Shown here one piece after another: positions 62,355 to 64,000 of a stretch of 64,000 nt of DNA. How positions within the stretch are numbered: the stretch's first letter is position 1; each line of letters starts with the position of its first letter. The notes beneath the pieces are model-generated. The model saw only the letters and a list, made by a program, of their open reading frames with translations, searched no databases and was not told the origin of the DNA. This DNA comes from UBA1672 sp964351365 (lineage in GTDB: Bacteria; Pseudomonadota; Alphaproteobacteria; Micavibrionales; Micavibrionaceae): positions 31,283 to 95,282 of the forward strand of contig CAYGNP010000007.1 in the NCBI GenBank assembly GCA_964351365.1. The letters run 5' to 3'. Both the position numbers and the translations under genes were made by a program.

Positions 62355-63032
62355 ATGGAACAAGATGAAGCACAAGCCAGAGCGGAGCGCCTTAGCCGGC
62401 GTGACCGCGATGTGCGCGTCAATATAGGCTATACGCGTTTTGTGCGGGTGATGCGGCTTGCTTTGCCCTTGGCGGCGGTAGTTGTTGTGTTTATTGTTTT
62501 TTTTCGCATGGGCGGCGCGGGGGATGACCGGATCAGCCCGGTTGCGGAGGAGGGTGCCAAGCCCAGAGAGATTACACCCGAGCAGGTTTCGCGTAATGAG
62601 CTTTTGAATCCTAAATTCCAGAGTGTTGACAAGAAAAGCCAGCCCTATGAGATTACGGCCCTGCGCGCTATTCAAGGGGAAAAGAACAAGGATTTGATCA
62701 TGCTGGAGCAGCCTGTCGGGGTTATTACCCTGCGTGATGGTGTGCAGGTACGTGTGACGTCTAATACGGGGGCGTATCGTCAGGATACAGAGCGATTTTT
62801 CCTCGAAGGGAAGGTGGTTTTGGAGCATACGAATGGCTATAAACTGCTGAGTGAGGAGGCGCATATTGATCTGGATAAGAATTTTGCCTGGTCGGAAAAG
62901 GATGTTGCGGGGTCGGGGCCGGATATTATGATTGATGCGCGGGGTGTGCGCGCGAATGGAGAAACGGGCGAAATTGTGTTTTCTGGCCCTGCTAAACTAA
63001 CACTGAGTGCAGGTTTTGGAGGTCTTGAGTAA
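62355..63032 (+). CDS. lptC: LPS export protein LptC
   Basis: A 225-aa membrane-anchored bridge protein that takes LPS from LptFG and passes it to LptA. An N-terminal helix (residues ~32-54) is followed by the periplasmic beta-jellyroll (LLNPKFQSVDKKSQPYEITA, GAYRQDTERFFLEGKVVLEH, ARGVRANGETGEIVFSG). Its TAA overlaps the lptA ATG (TAATG), so the pair is coupled. ATG 62355 is chosen because it follows kpsF closely. Confidence 0.9.
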   Translation: MEQDEAQARAERLSRRDRDVRVNIGYTRFVRVMRLALPLAAVVVVFIVFFRMGGAGDDRISPVAEEGAKPREITPEQVSRNELLNPKFQSVDKKSQPYEITALRAIQGEKNKDLIMLEQPVGVITLRDGVQVRVTSNTGAYRQDTERFFLEGKVVLEHTNGYKLLSEEAHIDLDKNFAWSEKDVAGSGPDIMIDARGVRANGETGEIVFSGPAKLTLSAGFGGLE

Positions 63033-63838
63033 TGAAATTTTATGTTTGTTTGTTTGTGTTTATGCTGCAGCAATCTTTTCCTGTTTTTGCACAAAATGCG
63101 GGGAATCCCGATCAGAACAAGCCGCTTGAGATTACTGCGGAGGAGAGCCTTGAATGGCACCGCAATGAGCTGTTTTTCAGGGCGAAGAAAAACGTGCATG
63201 CGGTGCAGGGGGAGACGACCCTTGTTTCGGATGTGCTCACTGCGCAATATACTGACGAACCGGGGGGTGGTATTAAAATCTACCGCATTGAGGCGGAGGG
63301 CTCTGTGAAGATTGCAAGCGAGAAGAGCACTGCTTATGGGCAAAAGGCGGTCTATGATGTCGAGAAAGGCTACGCGATCATGACAGGTGGAAATCTGCGG
63401 TTGACCTCGGATGACCAGATTGTTACAGCGCGCGATAAGTTTGAATATTGGGTGAATAGCGGGCGGCTGGAGGCGCACGGTAATGCGCGGGCGGTGCGCG
63501 AGGGCGATGAGTTGTTGGCAAACCGGATGATTGCGATATTTTCTGAAGATAGAGCGGGTAAGCGCACCCTAAAATCGCTGGAGGCTATCGGCAATGTCGT
63601 GATTACTACGCCTGATGAGGTTTTGAAGGGGGACCGTGCTGTTTACAGCGCGCAGAGCAATGTTGCTGAGTTGATTGATAATGTGACGGTTAAGCGCGGG
63701 CCCAATGTTTTGGAGGGTAGTCGTGCGGAGGTGAATTTGGCGACAAATGTCAGCAAGATGTTTGGTGCACAGAGCACTGAAACAGATGGTCGCGTGCGCG
63801 GGGTCTTTTATCCGGGGACGCAGAACAAGAGTGAATAA
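63032..63838 (+). CDS. lptA: LPS transport periplasmic protein LptA
   Basis: A 268-aa periplasmic bridge protein with a signal peptide (residues 1-20, ending VFAQN) and a run of beta-strands of the OstA type: GEVTLVSDVL-like repeats, LTSDDQIVTARDKFEYWVNSG and VLKGDRAVYSAQSNVAELI. It is longer than E. coli LptA, as in other alphaproteobacteria. It follows lptC by TAATG overlap and leads into lptB 73 bases downstream. Confidence 0.9.
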   Translation: MKFYVCLFVFMLQQSFPVFAQNAGNPDQNKPLEITAEESLEWHRNELFFRAKKNVHAVQGETTLVSDVLTAQYTDEPGGGIKIYRIEAEGSVKIASEKSTAYGQKAVYDVEKGYAIMTGGNLRLTSDDQIVTARDKFEYWVNSGRLEAHGNARAVREGDELLANRMIAIFSEDRAGKRTLKSLEAIGNVVITTPDEVLKGDRAVYSAQSNVAELIDNVTVKRGPNVLEGSRAEVNLATNVSKMFGAQSTETDGRVRGVFYPGTQNKSE

Positions 63839-63911
63839 AGTGTCTAATTTGTTGATTTTGTGTGCATATTCGGCCTAAAATGTTTGGATATAAGGATTTT
63901 AAGAAAATATA

Positions 63912-64000
63912 ATGGCTCCAAACTCTCTTGCGCATAAGAATAAGAAACCCCGGCTTAAGGCTGTGCAGATGGGTCTATCGGCTGTTCACCTATCCAAATC
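63912..64000 (+). CDS. lptB: LPS export ABC transporter ATP-binding protein LptB, start only
   Basis: The first ~29 codons of a gene cut by the right edge. The basic leader and SAVHLSK strand fit the N-terminus of LptB, and the lptC-lptA-lptB order is conserved. The ATPase motifs are outside the window, so the call rests mainly on context. Confidence 0.7.
   Translation, partial: MAPNSLAHKNKKPRLKAVQMGLSAVHLSK

Noticed and set aside
1..64000. tRNA, rRNA, CRISPR arrays and insertion sequences
   Set aside because: Reading the intergenic regions showed no cloverleaf with TTC-box pattern, no rRNA stretch, no regularly spaced repeat and no transposase; a tRNAscan or ISfinder search was not possible here.

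Overview
The window is a chromosomal segment of a moderate-GC Gram-negative alphaproteobacterium. Evidence for this is the large-type NAD-glutamate dehydrogenase C-terminus, the ctaB/ctaG/coxC/SURF1 order of an aa3 cytochrome oxidase locus, an RNase E with an acidic/RG-rich insertion in its S1 domain, ftsK close to lolA, and rnd-kpsF-lptC-lptA-lptB at the right edge. The mix of tandem DotA/TraY-like genes and prepilin-like proteins resembles Micavibrio-type or related Rhodospirillales-like lineages, but the sequence alone does not settle the taxon.

Layout: 1-4.7 kb holds the 3' end of gdh, a flippase-like and an O-antigen-ligase-like membrane protein, then ubiA and rsmE. 4.8-12.5 kb is the cytochrome c oxidase locus (coxB, coxA, ctaB, a 39-aa CoxF-like protein, an inserted SDR gene and an unknown exported protein, ctaG, coxC, a DUF983 gene, SURF1). 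12.6-21.7 kb has an IalB-like protein, an M23 peptidase, rne with a long leader, a prepilin-like protein, an aminotransferase, a small-RNA candidate and a glycosyltransferase. 21.9-39.2 kb is the most unusual large region: a 1493-aa protein of unknown function, then (after tag, a DUF3137 gene and ettA) three tandem ~1000-aa DotA/TraY-family membrane proteins. 39.2-50.9 kb is mostly housekeeping: mlaC, mlaA, lptG/lptF, pepA, a lysine-2,3-aminomutase-like gene, holC, a membrane cytochrome c, pheA, a small duplicated-repeat protein and ftsK.

50.9-55.7 kb is an accessory island around lolA-recR. Between ftsK and lolA lies a compact polymorphic-toxin locus on the minus strand: a peptidoglycan-binding/MuF-like/toxin protein, its probable immunity gene, and a 5'-truncated second cassette encoding a colicin E5-like ribonuclease domain with its own probable immunity gene. 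The truncated cassette begins with a copy of the MuF-like segment, so a ~98-bp direct repeat could swap the toxin tip in frame. This looks like the best candidate in the window for a system worth describing. A phage-structural-type gene lies just past recR.

55.7-60.6 kb is a small exopolysaccharide export block (BY-kinase/Wzz protein, Wza-like protein, coupled membrane proteins) with a response regulator carrying a degenerate GGDEF-like domain. 60.7-64 kb is rnd, kpsF, lptC, lptA and the start of lptB. Much of the window serves the cell envelope: LPS export (LptA, B, C, F, G), phospholipid retrograde transport (MlaA, C), lipoprotein transport (LolA) and polysaccharide export. No tRNA, rRNA, CRISPR array or intact insertion sequence was recognised.
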